Shown here: positions 1 to 8,989 of the stretch, one piece after another
Numbering within the stretch: the stretch's first letter is position 1
Layout: each line of letters opens with the position of its first letter
Origin: Jatrophihabitans sp.
Lineage (GTDB): Bacteria > Actinomycetota > Actinomycetes > Mycobacteriales > Jatrophihabitantaceae
DNA: 64,000 nucleotides
Reading direction: 5' to 3'
Assembly: GCA_036399055.1 (NCBI GenBank)
Contig: DASWNX010000030.1
Span: 1 to 64,000, forward strand
Notes under the pieces: model-generated
What the model was told of the DNA's origin: nothing
Databases searched by the model: none
What the model saw: the letters and a program-made list of their open reading frames with translations, nothing else
Translations under genes and position numbers: made by a program

Positions 1-135
1 CAGCCCTGACAGCCCTGACAGCCCTGACAGCCCTGACAGCCCTGACAGCCCTGACAGCCCTGACAGCCCTGACAGCCCTGACAGCCCTGACAGCCCTGAC
101 AGCCCTGACAGCCCTGACAGCCCTGACAGCCCTGA
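1..135. repeat. Perfect 9-bp tandem repeat, at least 15 copies
   Basis: Fifteen head-to-tail perfect copies of CAGCCCTGA run from the first base of the window and then break into unique sequence (CTGCCCGG). The array may continue upstream, so the true copy number is unknown. A 9-bp unit would read in frame as a three-residue repeat if it were coding, but no gene is visible here. There are no spacers, so this is not a CRISPR array. It resembles the other short arrays next to stop codons in this window, so it may follow a gene that ends just outside. Confidence 0.95.
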
Positions 136-308
136 CTGCCCGGAGAGCGCACAGCGCTGAATTGGCTACGACAGTCAACCGGCCGCTACTGCCACTCATC
201 GGTGGCGCCTAGACGCTAGCTACGTCGCCCGCTAAGCTGACAGCGCTTACGACTCCGACAGCTGGGTCTCACGCTCACTTCGAGCATTGAACGCTGGACG
301 GACCCCAC
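136..308. other. Non-coding leader upstream of the GAF-ANTAR gene
   Basis: No convincing ORF or RNA gene is seen here. It presumably carries the promoter and ribosome-binding site (a GGACGGA stretch about 8 nt before the ATG) of the gene at 309. Confidence 0.4.
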
Positions 309-1046
309 ATGCCGATCACCCGCTCTGCGAGCTTCGCCGCACTCGCCCGCGAACTCGCCACCCAACCGTCGCTGGCAGCCACCTTGCAAGCCATCGTCGA
401 GCACGCGGCCGCCACCTTGCCTGGCGCTCAGGACGCGGCGATCACGATGAAGCGTGGCAGCCAGCGTTATGAGACGGTCGCCTCGACAGGTGAGCTACCG
501 CTCCAGGTCGACGCGATCCAGTACCGGACCAACGAAGGACCGTGCCTGCAGGCGCTGGAACAGCACCACGTGTTCCGCTCCGATGACCTCGGCGCCGACC
601 CTCGTTGGCCTGCCTTCGGCCGCGAGGCCGCGGCCAAGACCCCGGTGACGAGCATGATGTCGCACCGGCTCTTTCTCGAGGACTCCGACACCATCGGCGC
701 CTTAAACCTCTATTCGCGAGAGCCCGCGGCGTTCGCCGAACTCGAATTGACCGCTCTCGACGACCTGGCGACGCACTGCGCGATCGCGCTGGCCAAGGCA
801 GCTGAACGCGAGCAGAACCAGCACCTGCGCGCCGCGCTGGAGAGCAACCGCGACATCGGCATCGCCATCGGAATTTTGATGGCGACCAAGTTGGTCACCA
901 AGCAACAGGCCTTCGACGCCCTGCGCATCACCAGTCAGCACACGCATCGAAAACTCCATCTTGTCGCCCTTGAGGTCGCCGAGACCGGGGAGTTGCCCCA
1001 GTTCCAGCCGTTGCCTGCCGACCTCGATCCGACCAGCCTGAGCTGA
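309..1046 (+). CDS. GAF and ANTAR domain transcription antitermination regulator
   Basis: This 245-aa protein has a GAF sensor-like domain at about residues 20-165 and a C-terminal ANTAR domain at about 172-227 (AALESNRDIGIAIGILMA, then the three-helix pattern ending LHLVALEVAETGE). ANTAR domains bind paired RNA hairpins and prevent transcription termination. GAF-ANTAR proteins of this size are common in actinomycetes and are usually controlled through the GAF domain or partner kinases. The gene stands alone and converges on the small gene at 1103. No ligand can be deduced. The ATG at 309 is chosen because the GAF fold needs the residues that follow it; the other-frame ATG at 287 is not relevant. 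Confidence 0.85.
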   Translation: MPITRSASFAALARELATQPSLAATLQAIVEHAAATLPGAQDAAITMKRGSQRYETVASTGELPLQVDAIQYRTNEGPCLQALEQHHVFRSDDLGADPRWPAFGREAAAKTPVTSMMSHRLFLEDSDTIGALNLYSREPAAFAELELTALDDLATHCAIALAKAAEREQNQHLRAALESNRDIGIAIGILMATKLVTKQQAFDALRITSQHTHRKLHLVALEVAETGELPQFQPLPADLDPTSLS

Positions 1047-1102
1047 CCGGTCCAACGGCCCCTCAGCTCTGCCGCTCCATCAGAACTGCCGCCCCACCCG
1101 GC

Positions 1103-1402
1103 TCAGTAGTCCGTCGAGCCTTCGGTCGACTCCACCCACTCCTGGCCGCACAGGATGGACACGGCTCGCCCGGTGTCGGGGTCTTCGGTGCGCACCACGG
1201 TGACGCAGCGACGGATGAACAGCTGCTCGGCCGGCCATTCGGTCAGCTGACCGTTCAACTCGAGCTTGCGGGCGTCGTGCCGCAGGCGAAAGGTCGCCGT
1301 GGGCGGGGAATGGTCCAGCGGCGGCATGCCCGGCCCAGGCTGCCAGTGCCCGGCAGGGCAGAACCGCACCGTTGCATAGGCCGGTAGGTCTGAGCTGTGC
1401 AT
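1103..1402 (-). CDS. Small hypothetical protein, 99 aa
   Basis: This minus-strand ORF begins at an ATG (1402) preceded by a G-rich stretch (GGGGGTGGG). The frame stays open further upstream to 1591, but that would overlap the prfB promoter and start. The product has no signal peptide or membrane segment. It has two cysteines (RFCPAGHW and SILCGQEW) and a mixed beta-type composition. I do not recognise a family. It is divergent from prfB and convergent with the GAF-ANTAR gene. Confidence 0.55.
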   Translation of the reverse strand: MHSSDLPAYATVRFCPAGHWQPGPGMPPLDHSPPTATFRLRHDARKLELNGQLTEWPAEQLFIRRCVTVVRTEDPDTGRAVSILCGQEWVESTEGSTDY

Positions 1403-1537
1403 GACCCACCCCCAGACGGTGACTGCAAGCTGCTGTCGCTCGAACGTGTGTTCGATAATAGCCGCCTCGCAGTCACCCGGCCAGAGCCCTTTTCGGCCGC
1501 CGCCGGGCAGAACCGGCACGGGTTTCGGGCGGCCCAG

Positions 1538-1543
1538 TAGGCT
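1538..1543 (+). promoter_or_regulatory. Candidate -10 box (TAGGCT) of prfB
   Basis: TAGGCT matches the actinobacterial TANNNT -10 consensus and ends 8 nt before the GTG start of prfB. No Shine-Dalgarno sequence lies between them, which suggests a leaderless or near-leaderless transcript. This is inference from position only. Confidence 0.4.
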
Positions 1544-1551
1544 GGGCTGCT

Positions 1552-2643
1552 GTGACCGACGTACCCGCCGAGCTGAAAGAGCTCTCGGCAACCCTGACCA
1601 GCATCGAATCGGTACTCGACGTGCCGAAGTTGCGCGCCCAGGTCGCCGAGCTCGAACGGCAGGCCTCGGACCCCGAACTGTGGAACGACCCGGAGAACGC
1701 CCAGAAGGTGACCTCCAAGCTCAGCCACACCCAGGGGCAGGTCCGCCGGGTCGAGGAGCTGCGCAGCCGGGTCGATGACGCCGAGCTGCTCTGGGAGATG
1801 GCCGAGGCCGAGAACGACCCGGACTCGCGCGCCGAGGTCGAGGCCGAGCTGGTCAAGCTCACCAAGGCCATCGGCGAGCTCGAGGTGCAGACGCTGCTGT
1901 CGGGCAAGTACGACGCCCGCGAGGCGCTGGTGACGATCCGGTCCGAGGCCGGCGGCGTCGACGCCGCCGACTTCGCCGAGATGCTGATGCGGATGTACCT
2001 GCGCTGGGCCGAGCGGCACAACTACGCCACCGAGGTCTATGACACCTCCTACGCCGAAGAGGCCGGCATCAAGTCGGCCACCTTCCAGGTCAGGGCGCCC
2101 TACGCCTACGGAACGCTGTCGGTCGAGCAGGGCACCCACCGGCTGGTGCGGATCAGCCCGTTCGACAACCAGGGCCGGCGCCAGACCAGCTTCGCCGGGG
2201 TCGAGGTGCTGCCGGTGGTGGAGTCCTCCGACCACGTCGAGATCCCCGACGACGAGCTGCGGGTCGACGTCTACCGCTCCTCCGGCCCGGGCGGCCAGGG
2301 CGTCAACACCACCGACTCGGCGGTCCGGCTGACCCACCTGCCGACCGGCATCGTGGTCAGCTGCCAGAACGAGCGCAGCCAGATCCAGAACCGCGCCTCG
2401 GCGATGGCGGTGCTGCAGGCCAAGCTGCTCGAGCGCCGCCGCGAGCAGGAGAAGGCCGCGATGGACGATTTGAAGGACGCCGGCAACAGCTGGGGCAACC
2501 AGATGCGCTCCTATGTCCTGCACCCGTACCAGATGGTCAAGGACCTGCGCACCGAGCACGAGGTGGGCAACCCCTCCGCGGTGCTCGACGGCGACATCGA
2601 CGACTTCATCGAGGCCGGCATCCGCTGGCGTCGATCGGCGTAG
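1552..2643 (+). CDS. prfB: Peptide chain release factor 2
   Basis: RF2 recognises UGA and UAA stop codons and triggers peptidyl-tRNA hydrolysis on the ribosome. The 363-aa product is full length. It carries the SPF tripeptide that reads the stop codon (residues 202-204, ISPFDN) and the catalytic GGQ (247-249, [12 protein letters not shown]). The start is a GTG at 1552; the next codons ([11 protein letters not shown]) match actinobacterial RF2 N-termini. The gene is one uninterrupted frame, so the in-frame UGA autoregulatory frameshift known from E. coli is absent. prfB heads a block with ftsE, ftsX and smpB, as in mycobacteria, and the next gene begins 7 nt after the stop. Confidence 0.97.
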   Translation: MTDVPAELKELSATLTSIESVLDVPKLRAQVAELERQASDPELWNDPENAQKVTSKLSHTQGQVRRVEELRSRVDDAELLWEMAEAENDPDSRAEVEAELVKLTKAIGELEVQTLLSGKYDAREALVTIRSEAGGVDAADFAEMLMRMYLRWAERHNYATEVYDTSYAEEAGIKSATFQVRAPYAYGTLSVEQGTHRLVRISPFDNQGRRQTSFAGVEVLPVVESSDHVEIPDDELRVDVYRSSGPGGQGVNTTDSAVRLTHLPTGIVVSCQNERSQIQNRASAMAVLQAKLLERRREQEKAAMDDLKDAGNSWGNQMRSYVLHPYQMVKDLRTEHEVGNPSAVLDGDIDDFIEAGIRWRRSA

Positions 2644-2649
2644 CAGCCG

Positions 2650-3609
2650 ATGACTGAGCTGTATCCGCAGACCGAGGCGACCGACGAGGGCATGCTCGAC
2701 GTCGGCGACGGCAACCAGATCTTCTGGCAGACCTACGGCAAGCCTGACGGCAAGCCGGCGGTGATGGTGCACGGCGGGCCGGGGTCTGGATGCACGCCGG
2801 GGATGGCTCGCGGTCACGACCCGGCCCGCTACCGGGTGGTGCTGTTCGATCAGCGCGGCAGCGGCCGCAGCACCCCGCACGCCAGCGATCCGGCCGCCGA
2901 CATGAGTGTCAACACGACCTGGCATCTGGTCGCCGACATGGAGGCGCTGCGCGAGCACCTCGGCATCGAGCGCTGGCTGCTGAGCGGCGGCTCGTGGGGC
3001 TCGACGCTGGCCCTGGCCTACGCCGAGCGCTATCCGCACCGGGTGAGCGAGATCGTGCTGTCGGCGATCACCACCAGTCGGCGCTGGGAGGCCGACTGGC
3101 TCTACCGCGGCGTGGCCCGGTTCTTTCCCGAGGAGTTCGAGCGGTTCGAGTCCGGCGTCGCGCCGGAGTACCGGGACGGCAACCTCGCCGTGGGCTACGC
3201 GTGGCTGATGGAGAGTTCGGACCCCGCCGTCCGGGAGAAGGCCGCGCGGGACTGGTGCGCCTGGGAGGACGCGATCGTCTCGCTGGAGCCGGGCGCCAAG
3301 CCCAACGCCTACAGCGACCGGCCCGGTGACGCGCTGCTGGCCTTCGTCCGGATCTGCGCCCACTACGTCGCCCATGACGCCTGGCTGGAGGAGGGGCAAC
3401 TGATCCGGGACGCCGGCCGCCTCGCCGGCATTCCCGGCGTGCTGATCCATGGCCGGCTCGACTTGAGCGCCCCGCTGGACACCGCCTGGGAGCTGGCGCA
3501 GGCCTGGCCGGACGCGCGGCTGATCGCGCTGGCCGACGCCGGGCACCAGGGCAGTGTCAGCAAGCGGGCGGCCTCGGTCGAAGCACTCGACTCCTTTGCT
3601 GACCGCTGA
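2650..3609 (+). CDS. pip: Proline iminopeptidase, alpha/beta hydrolase family S33
   Basis: The enzyme removes N-terminal proline from peptides in the cytoplasm. The 319-aa protein shows the oxyanion-hole motif HGGPG (about residues 41-45), the strand DQRGSGRSTP, the nucleophile elbow GGSWGS with Ser115, a catalytic Asp in GRLDLSAP and a catalytic His in AGHQGS near the end. Length and motif order fit the family. It starts 7 nt after the prfB stop and is probably cotranscribed. The substrate is assigned from the family. Another prolyl aminopeptidase-like specificity is possible. Confidence 0.9.
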   Translation: MTELYPQTEATDEGMLDVGDGNQIFWQTYGKPDGKPAVMVHGGPGSGCTPGMARGHDPARYRVVLFDQRGSGRSTPHASDPAADMSVNTTWHLVADMEALREHLGIERWLLSGGSWGSTLALAYAERYPHRVSEIVLSAITTSRRWEADWLYRGVARFFPEEFERFESGVAPEYRDGNLAVGYAWLMESSDPAVREKAARDWCAWEDAIVSLEPGAKPNAYSDRPGDALLAFVRICAHYVAHDAWLEEGQLIRDAGRLAGIPGVLIHGRLDLSAPLDTAWELAQAWPDARLIALADAGHQGSVSKRAASVEALDSFADR

Positions 3610-3616
3610 CCGCTAG

Positions 3617-3664
3617 CCGCTCGGCTCGTCAGCCGCTGAGCTCGCCAACCGCTGGGCTCGTCAC
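3617..3664. repeat. Three imperfect 16-bp tandem units between convergent genes
   Basis: Units begin at 3617, 3633 and 3649 with the pattern CCGCTnGGCTCGTCAn. They fill the spacer between the pip stop and the stop of the convergent lipoprotein gene, and the third unit covers that stop codon. Confidence 0.85.
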
Positions 3665-4701
3665 CTGCTCAGCGCGGTGACGACATCGCGCAGCGCGCCC
3701 AGGCTGAGCAGGTCCGTCGCGACGATGTGACCGTTCGACGTCCCGTGGCAGCTGGCTGAGGGAAGCCACAGGTTCACGGCTGGGCGGTTGGGGTACTGGA
3801 GCACCAGCACGGTCACCGAGCCGTCATGCATCGCACAGGAGCGCATGGCGTCGTAGTGGCTGAGCGTCACCCGGTGCGCGGCCTCGGCGACCCGGGCGGC
3901 GTCGGCCGCTGCCAGCACGCGCTCGAGCGACAAGGCCAGAGGCGGGGTGTCGTTGAGGCCGCCGTAGGCGCACAGCAGTCCGGCGCTCGGCTCGTCGGCC
4001 GGCGCCAAGGCGTGATCGAGGTCCCTGCCGTCGTTGCGGACGCCGACCATGCCCTGCTTCTTGGCAGGACAGCGGTCACCGGCCTCGATCCGCATCCGGG
4101 CGCCGGCGGCCTTATCTCGGATCGGACGCGGATCCACCCAGTGGGTGAAGGCGTCGACCCGCAGGTAGCTCGCCGCGCTGGCCGCCGAGCCGTCGCCGAC
4201 CGAGGCCAGCCCGATGTGCAGTTGGCCGTCGGGCGAACCGCTGCCGCCGCCGCTCCAGCCCCAACCATGGGACTTGGCCGCCAGGGAGCCTCCGGAGCTG
4301 CTGCCGAACTCCCGCAAGCCGGCCGGCGGATGTTGCTTGAGATAGGCCTCGGCCGCCGGGAACGACAGCGGCACCCGCCAGTACGTGGCCAGGTCGACGT
4401 TCTGGTCGGACACAGTCGAGCCCAGCGCCGGGGCGGACAACGCCGCGGGAGCCAAGGCGAGTTCGACAGAACCCGGCGGGACCTTGGCCAGCGCGAGCAG
4501 CAGGCGCGCGTCACCCTCGGCGCGCGTGCGGTTGGCCTTGGCTTGGGCCTCGTAATCCGGGACGACGAGGTCCTTGGCATCGGTGTCCTGGGCCACGGGC
4601 GAGCTCTGGGCCGCGCCGGGCTCAGCGGTGCGCGCGCTGGCGCACCCGGTGGCGGCCAGGCAGAGCGCGAGTGCCGTCCCGAGCGCCCCTCGAAGCCTCA
4701 T
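3661..4701 (-). CDS. Putative lipoprotein of unknown function, 346 aa
   Basis: The N-terminus (MRLRGALGTALALCLAATGCASA) is a lipoprotein signal peptide with lipobox LAATGC, so the mature protein should be anchored to the outer face of the membrane. I set the start at the ATG (4701) because it begins exactly at this signal; a GTG 15 nt upstream is an alternative. The mature part is Ala/Gly-rich with a Ser/Gly-rich patch around residues 155-170 and several Cys residues (GDRCPAKK, GLLCAYGG, RSCAMHDG, SASCHG), perhaps two disulfides. No family is recognised. It faces opposite to its neighbours and splits prfB/pip from ftsE. Confidence 0.75.
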   Translation of the reverse strand: MRLRGALGTALALCLAATGCASARTAEPGAAQSSPVAQDTDAKDLVVPDYEAQAKANRTRAEGDARLLLALAKVPPGSVELALAPAALSAPALGSTVSDQNVDLATYWRVPLSFPAAEAYLKQHPPAGLREFGSSSGGSLAAKSHGWGWSGGGSGSPDGQLHIGLASVGDGSAASAASYLRVDAFTHWVDPRPIRDKAAGARMRIEAGDRCPAKKQGMVGVRNDGRDLDHALAPADEPSAGLLCAYGGLNDTPPLALSLERVLAAADAARVAEAAHRVTLSHYDAMRSCAMHDGSVTVLVLQYPNRPAVNLWLPSASCHGTSNGHIVATDLLSLGALRDVVTALSR

Positions 4702-4773
4702 AACCGTAGAATGCACCGGGCCGCCGGGAATGTTGTGATCATCGGAGCAAGAGTTATCGGCCTGCAATCGGCG

Positions 4774-4834
4774 CTGTCGGGCGTCCGTCCGGCTCCTGTC
4801 CGCCCCCTGTCGGGCGTCTGTGCGGGCTCCTGTC
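4774..4834. repeat. Imperfect direct repeat of about 27 bp
   Basis: Two copies (4774-4800 and 4807-4834) share CTGTCGGGCGTC followed by a variable stretch and GGCTCCTGTC. They lie in the divergent spacer between the lipoprotein and ftsE genes. No function is evident. Confidence 0.7.
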
Positions 4835-4909
4835 GGGGGTCTGCCGGCCAACCCGCCCGCAATCGCGCCAAACCGGGCGGGCAGGACCGCCAAGGTAGGA
4901 TCGTCTCCC

Positions 4910-5599
4910 GTGATCGCGCTCCAGAACGTCACCAAGATCTATCCCGCCAGCACCCGTCCGGCTCTGGACGGGGTTTCCCTCGACATCGACAAGGGCGAGT
5001 TCGTCTTCCTGATCGGAGCCTCGGGCTCGGGCAAGTCCTCGGTGCTGCGGCTGCTGCTGCGCGAGGACGTGCCCACCAAGGGCAGCGTCATCGTCAACGG
5101 CAAGGACATCGCCAAATTGCCAGCCCGCAAGGTCCCGGAGCTGCGCCGCGGGATCGGCTGCGTCTTTCAGGACTTCCGGCTGCTGGAGAAGAAGACCGTG
5201 TTCGAGAACGTCGCCTTCGCCCTGGAGGTGATCAACAAGTCCCAGCGCGCGATCACCCGCTCGGTCCCCGAGGTGCTGGAGATGGTCGGCCTGCAGGGCA
5301 AGTCGCACCGCTACCCCAACGAGCTGTCCGGCGGCGAGCAGCAGCGGGTCGCGATCGCCCGGGCGTTCGTCAACCGGCCGCTGGTGCTGCTGGCCGACGA
5401 GCCGACCGGAAACCTCGACCCCGACACCAGCCAGGGCATCATGGGCCTGCTGGAGCGGATCAACCGCAAGGGCACCACGGTGGTGATGGCCACCCATGAC
5501 AACAACATCGTCGACGCCATGCGGCGCCGGGTGATCGAACTCGAACTTGGCCACATCGTCCGCGACCAGAACCGCGGCGTCTACGGAATCGGCCGCTGA
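4910..5599 (+). CDS. ftsE: Cell division ATP-binding protein FtsE
   Basis: FtsE is the ATPase of the FtsEX complex, which activates peptidoglycan hydrolases at the septum. The 229-aa product has Walker A GASGSGKS (residues 36-43), Q-loop [14 protein letters not shown], signature LSGGEQQR and Walker [13 protein letters not shown], followed by the H-loop in MATHDNN. The GTG at 4910 is chosen over an upstream in-frame ATG (4820) because the protein then begins exactly at the conserved first strand ([12 protein letters not shown]). AAGGTAGGA lies just upstream and contains both a ribosome-binding-like sequence and a TAGGAT -10-like box 8 nt from the start. ftsX follows after 75 nt. Confidence 0.96.
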   Translation: MIALQNVTKIYPASTRPALDGVSLDIDKGEFVFLIGASGSGKSSVLRLLLREDVPTKGSVIVNGKDIAKLPARKVPELRRGIGCVFQDFRLLEKKTVFENVAFALEVINKSQRAITRSVPEVLEMVGLQGKSHRYPNELSGGEQQRVAIARAFVNRPLVLLADEPTGNLDPDTSQGIMGLLERINRKGTTVVMATHDNNIVDAMRRRVIELELGHIVRDQNRGVYGIGR

Positions 5600-5674
5600 G
5601 TCGGTTGACCGTCACACCCAGACCGCGCGACACCCGCCCGCCTGCTCAGCAACACCGATCGGAGTGTGAGCCCC

Positions 5675-6592
5675 ATGCGCGCTAGCTATCTCATGTCCGG
5701 AGTCGCGACCGGGCTGCGGCGCAATGCCAGCATGACCATCGCGCTCGTGCTCTCCACCGCGATCGCGCTGTTCTTCCTGGGCGGGGCGCTGCTGATCAAC
5801 AAGGAGATCGCCAAGACCCAGGCGGCGTACAAGGACAAGATCAACGTCTCGATCTACCTCTGCACCGAGACCTCGAAGCAGAGCCCGGGATCGAACTGCA
5901 AGCACAAGGTGAGCCCCGCCGAGCTGCAGGCGCTGCAGGCGAAGCTGAAGGCCGACCCGCAGATCACCGACGTCCAGTACCTCAACGAGACCCAGGCCAC
6001 CCAGATCGCCAAGCAGCGCCTCGGCGAGAAGGTGGTCGACGAGGCCGGTCCGGGGGCGATCCCGTCGTCGTTCACGGTCAAGTTGCGCGATCTGAAAGCC
6101 GACTACCTGCCGGTTGCGGCCCGGTACGCCAACGCCGCCGGAGTCGAGCAGATCCAGAACCAGGACGTCAGCCTCAAGACCATGCTGCGGCTGTTCGACA
6201 CCGGCCGGGTGGGCTCGTTCGTGATGTTCTTCGTGGTGCTGATCTGCGCGTTGCTGCAGATGGCCAACACCATCCAGACCGCGGCCCAGCAGCGCCGCAA
6301 CGAGACCGGCATCATGCGCCTGGTAGGGGCGTCGCGGTGGATGACCCAGCTGCCGTTCGTGATCGAGGCGATGCTGGCGGCGGTGGTCGGCGCGATCCTG
6401 GCGATGGTGGGCAACTGGGTGGCCAAGGTGGTCTTCTTGGACGGCTTGCTCGGTGACCAGGTGAAGTCTCGGATTTTGCAGCCGATCTCGGCCAACGACA
6501 TCATCCTGGCCGGCGGGGTCGGCCTGATCTCCGGCGTCATCCTGGCCGCGCTGACTGCCTGGCTGACCTTGCGGCTTTACGTCCGGCTGTAG
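5675..6592 (+). CDS. ftsX: Cell division permease-like protein FtsX
   Basis: This is the membrane partner of FtsE. The 305-aa protein has a first membrane segment near residues 20-42, a large extracellular loop containing a Cys pair (YLCTETSKQSPGSNCKHK, probably a disulfide), and three more membrane segments in the C-terminal half (around VGSFVMFFVVLICALL, AMLAAVVGAILAMVG and GGVGLISGVILAALTAWLTL). The ATG at 5675 lies 10 nt after GGAG; the GTG at 5666 would sit almost on that site, so it is less likely. The extracellular loop is where mycobacterial FtsX recruits the hydrolase RipC. smpB starts 10 nt after the stop. Confidence 0.95.
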   Translation: MRASYLMSGVATGLRRNASMTIALVLSTAIALFFLGGALLINKEIAKTQAAYKDKINVSIYLCTETSKQSPGSNCKHKVSPAELQALQAKLKADPQITDVQYLNETQATQIAKQRLGEKVVDEAGPGAIPSSFTVKLRDLKADYLPVAARYANAAGVEQIQNQDVSLKTMLRLFDTGRVGSFVMFFVVLICALLQMANTIQTAAQQRRNETGIMRLVGASRWMTQLPFVIEAMLAAVVGAILAMVGNWVAKVVFLDGLLGDQVKSRILQPISANDIILAGGVGLISGVILAALTAWLTLRLYVRL

Positions 6593-6601
6593 CTTTCTCT
6601 C

Positions 6602-7102
6602 ATGGCCGCCGCAACCGCACCGTCCTCCAACCGCCCGGTCCGCAAGATGATCGCGCAGAACAAGAAGGCCCGGCACGACTTTCTCATCGTGGACACCTTC
6701 GAGTGCGGCGTCGTGCTGATGGGCACCGAGGTCAAGTCGCTGCGGTTGGGCCGGGCCTCGTTGATCGACGCTTTCGCCACCATCGACAACGGCGAGGTGT
6801 ACCTGCACAACGTGCACATCCCCGAGTACGCCTTCGGGTCCTGGACCAACCACACCCCGCGCCGGGTCCGCAAGCTGTTGCTGCACAAGGGCGAGATCCT
6901 GCGGCTGATCGGCAAGATCAAGGAGTCGGGGCTGACCCTGGTGCCGCTCTCGCTGTACTTCGTCGAGGGCAAGGTGAAGGTCGAGCTCGCCCTGGCCAAG
7001 GGCAAGAAGACCTACGACAAGCGCCAGGACATGGCCAAGCGCGACGCCGACCGTGAGATCAGCCGGGTGCTGGGCCGGCGCGCCAAGGGCCGCACCGACT
7101 GA
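6602..7102 (+). CDS. smpB: SsrA-binding protein SmpB
   Basis: SmpB binds tmRNA and brings it to stalled ribosomes for trans-translation. The 166-aa product contains the typical beginning ([20 protein letters not shown]), the [18 protein letters not shown] block, [11 protein letters not shown] and the basic C-terminal tail ([27 protein letters not shown]) that enters the decoding centre. It follows ftsX and overlaps the amidohydrolase gene at the stop/start. Its RNA partner ssrA is encoded 3.6 kb downstream on the same strand. Confidence 0.97.
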   Translation: MAAATAPSSNRPVRKMIAQNKKARHDFLIVDTFECGVVLMGTEVKSLRLGRASLIDAFATIDNGEVYLHNVHIPEYAFGSWTNHTPRRVRKLLLHKGEILRLIGKIKESGLTLVPLSLYFVEGKVKVELALAKGKKTYDKRQDMAKRDADREISRVLGRRAKGRTD

Positions 7103-8025
7103 TGGCCGCCGGCCGCCCGGCGAGCAGCGCTGGCGAGGTCGCCGCAGGGCTGACCGACGCGCAGGTGCCCGGCGTCTGGCAGTCGCTGGGGCTGCCCGGA
7201 CTGGCCGACATCCACGTGCACTTCTTGCCGGCGGCGATGATGGCCAAGGTGTGGGGGTACTTCGACAGGGCCGAGCAGCACTACGGCATGGCGTGGCCGA
7301 TCCACTACCGCACCAGCGAGGACGAGCGGATCGCCACCCTGCGCGAGTTGGGGGTGTCACGGTTTCCGACGCTGTGCTACCCGCACAAGCCCGGCATGGC
7401 CCTCTGGCTGAACGACTGGTGCGCCGCATTCGCCGCCAGCCATCCGGAGGCTGTGCACAGCGCCACCTTCTTCCCCGAGCCCGGCGTCACCGGCTACGTC
7501 CGGCAGGCGCTGGAGGCCGGCGCGCGGGTGTTCAAGGTGCACGTCCAGGTCGGCGGGTTCGACCCGAGCGAGGCGGCGCTGGACGAGGCCTGGGGCCTGC
7601 TCAGCGACGCCGGCGTGCCCGTGGTCGTGCACTGCGGCTCGGGCCCGCTGCCCGGCGCGCACACCGGGCCGGGCCCGATCGGGCAGGTGCTGCGCCGGCA
7701 CCCGGAGCTGACGGCGGTGCTCGCCCACGCCGGGGCGCCCGAGTACGTCGAGCACCTGGCGCTGGCCCGCGGCTACCGCAACGTCTGGCTGGACACCACC
7801 ATGGTCGGCACCCCCTACCTGGACCGGGTCGCCCCGGTGCCGGCCCAGGCGCTGGCCGGCTACCGCGACCTGGGCGAGCGGATCGTGCTGGGCGCCGACT
7901 TTCCGAACATCCCGTACAGCTACGCCCGGCAAATTCAGTCGCTGCTGGAGTGGGGCTTCGGCGATGATTGGCTGCGGCAGGTGCTGTGGCACAACGGCGC
8001 GGCGTTGATGGGCTACCAGAGCTGA
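7102..8025 (+). CDS. Amidohydrolase family protein (metal-dependent TIM barrel)
   Basis: The 307-aa protein belongs to the amidohydrolase-2-like superfamily. It has the first metal-binding strand ADIHVHFLP (about residues 34-42), a central lysine/histidine strand RVFKVHVQVGG, the VVVHCGSGP strand, LAHAGAPEY and the late GADFPNIPYS strand that supplies the catalytic Asp. The natural substrate cannot be told; members include decarboxylases and lactone hydrolases. The start overlaps the last base of smpB, so the two are probably translationally coupled. The GNAT gene follows 16 nt after its stop. Confidence 0.85.
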   Translation: MAAGRPASSAGEVAAGLTDAQVPGVWQSLGLPGLADIHVHFLPAAMMAKVWGYFDRAEQHYGMAWPIHYRTSEDERIATLRELGVSRFPTLCYPHKPGMALWLNDWCAAFAASHPEAVHSATFFPEPGVTGYVRQALEAGARVFKVHVQVGGFDPSEAALDEAWGLLSDAGVPVVVHCGSGPLPGAHTGPGPIGQVLRRHPELTAVLAHAGAPEYVEHLALARGYRNVWLDTTMVGTPYLDRVAPVPAQALAGYRDLGERIVLGADFPNIPYSYARQIQSLLEWGFGDDWLRQVLWHNGAALMGYQS

Positions 8026-8041
8026 GGAGTGATCACGGGCG

Positions 8042-8989
8042 ATGGCAGTGAGCTGGCGGCCGTTGAGCGCTGAGTCGGTGGCCGAATGGGTCGAGTTGAC
8101 CAATGTGCTGGCCGTGGCTGACAGCACGGATGAGTTCTACGACGCGGCGGCGCTGACCGAGGAGCTGGAAGAGCCGGGCGTCGATCCGCGGCTGGACACC
8201 CTGGGAGTGTGGCAGGACGGCGTGCTGGCCGGGTTCGGCCAGCTGCGGATCAGCTCCGGGCTGTTCGAGGGTCAGGCGCGGGCCGAGATCTACGGCGGGG
8301 TCCGGCCGGAATGTCGAGGACAGGGCCTGGGCGTCGAGATCATGGACCGGATGGAGGCCCGGGCGCTGGAGCTGGCCGCCCAGCGCCACCCGGGCGCGCC
8401 GGTGATGATGCGGGTCCCCGGGGGTGTCGAGGGCTCTTCGGCGCGTCCGATGCTGGAGCGCCGCGGCTACCGGATCCTGCGCTACTACCACGAGATGACG
8501 CGGCCGATCTCCGGCGCGCCGCTGCCGCCAACGCCGCCGCCGCGGCTGCCGCTGCGGCGATACTCAGCCGATCTCGCCGAGGCCGTGCGGCTGGCCCACA
8601 ACGACGCCTTCAGCACCCACTGGGGCTCCATTCCGATCGACGCCGAGGCCTGGGCCGCCCTGACCGGCTCCCAGACCTTCCGGCCGGACTGCTCGTTCGT
8701 CAGCCTTGGCCCGGACGGCGTCGTGCAGGCCTACATCCTGGTCTGCCAGTGGGTGCCGGGAGAGGCGTGGGTCCACCTGGTGGGCACCCGGCAGCAGGCC
8801 AGGGGCGCCGGCCTGGCACGGGCCTGTCTGGCGGCCTCGGTGCGGGCGATGGCCGAGCAGGGCTATGCCAAGGCCTGCCTGGCCATCGACTCGCAGAACG
8901 AGTCGGGCGCTGGCGCCCTGTACGCCTCATTGGGATTCCAGCTCGACAGGGTGATCGCCCACTACGGCCGGCTGGACCCGGCCCGGTAG
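8042..8989 (+). CDS. GNAT N-acetyltransferase with two tandem GNAT domains
   Basis: The 315-aa protein has two GNAT folds. In the first (residues 1-155) the acetyl-CoA loop is seen in GGVRPECRGQGLGVEIMDRM; in the second (about 165-312) it is GTRQQARGAGLARACLAASV, followed by the typical end ESGAGALYASLGFQLD. The layout resembles mycothiol synthase (MshD), but a plain dual-GNAT acetyltransferase of unknown substrate is the safer call. The gene lies close behind the amidohydrolase and probably belongs to the same transcript. Its last 20 bases are duplicated just after the stop. Confidence 0.85.
   Translation: MAVSWRPLSAESVAEWVELTNVLAVADSTDEFYDAAALTEELEEPGVDPRLDTLGVWQDGVLAGFGQLRISSGLFEGQARAEIYGGVRPECRGQGLGVEIMDRMEARALELAAQRHPGAPVMMRVPGGVEGSSARPMLERRGYRILRYYHEMTRPISGAPLPPTPPPRLPLRRYSADLAEAVRLAHNDAFSTHWGSIPIDAEAWAALTGSQTFRPDCSFVSLGPDGVVQAYILVCQWVPGEAWVHLVGTRQQARGAGLARACLAASVRAMAEQGYAKACLAIDSQNESGAGALYASLGFQLDRVIAHYGRLDPAR

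Noticed and set aside
1-135. CRISPR array
   Set aside because: Uninterrupted 9-bp units with no spacers and no cas genes.
1255-3546. 763-aa open frame on the minus strand opposite prfB and pip
   Set aside because: It is the antisense shadow of prfB and pip; its composition (Arg, Gly, Leu, Val and His runs) is that of high-GC noise, and no domain or ribosome-binding site is seen.
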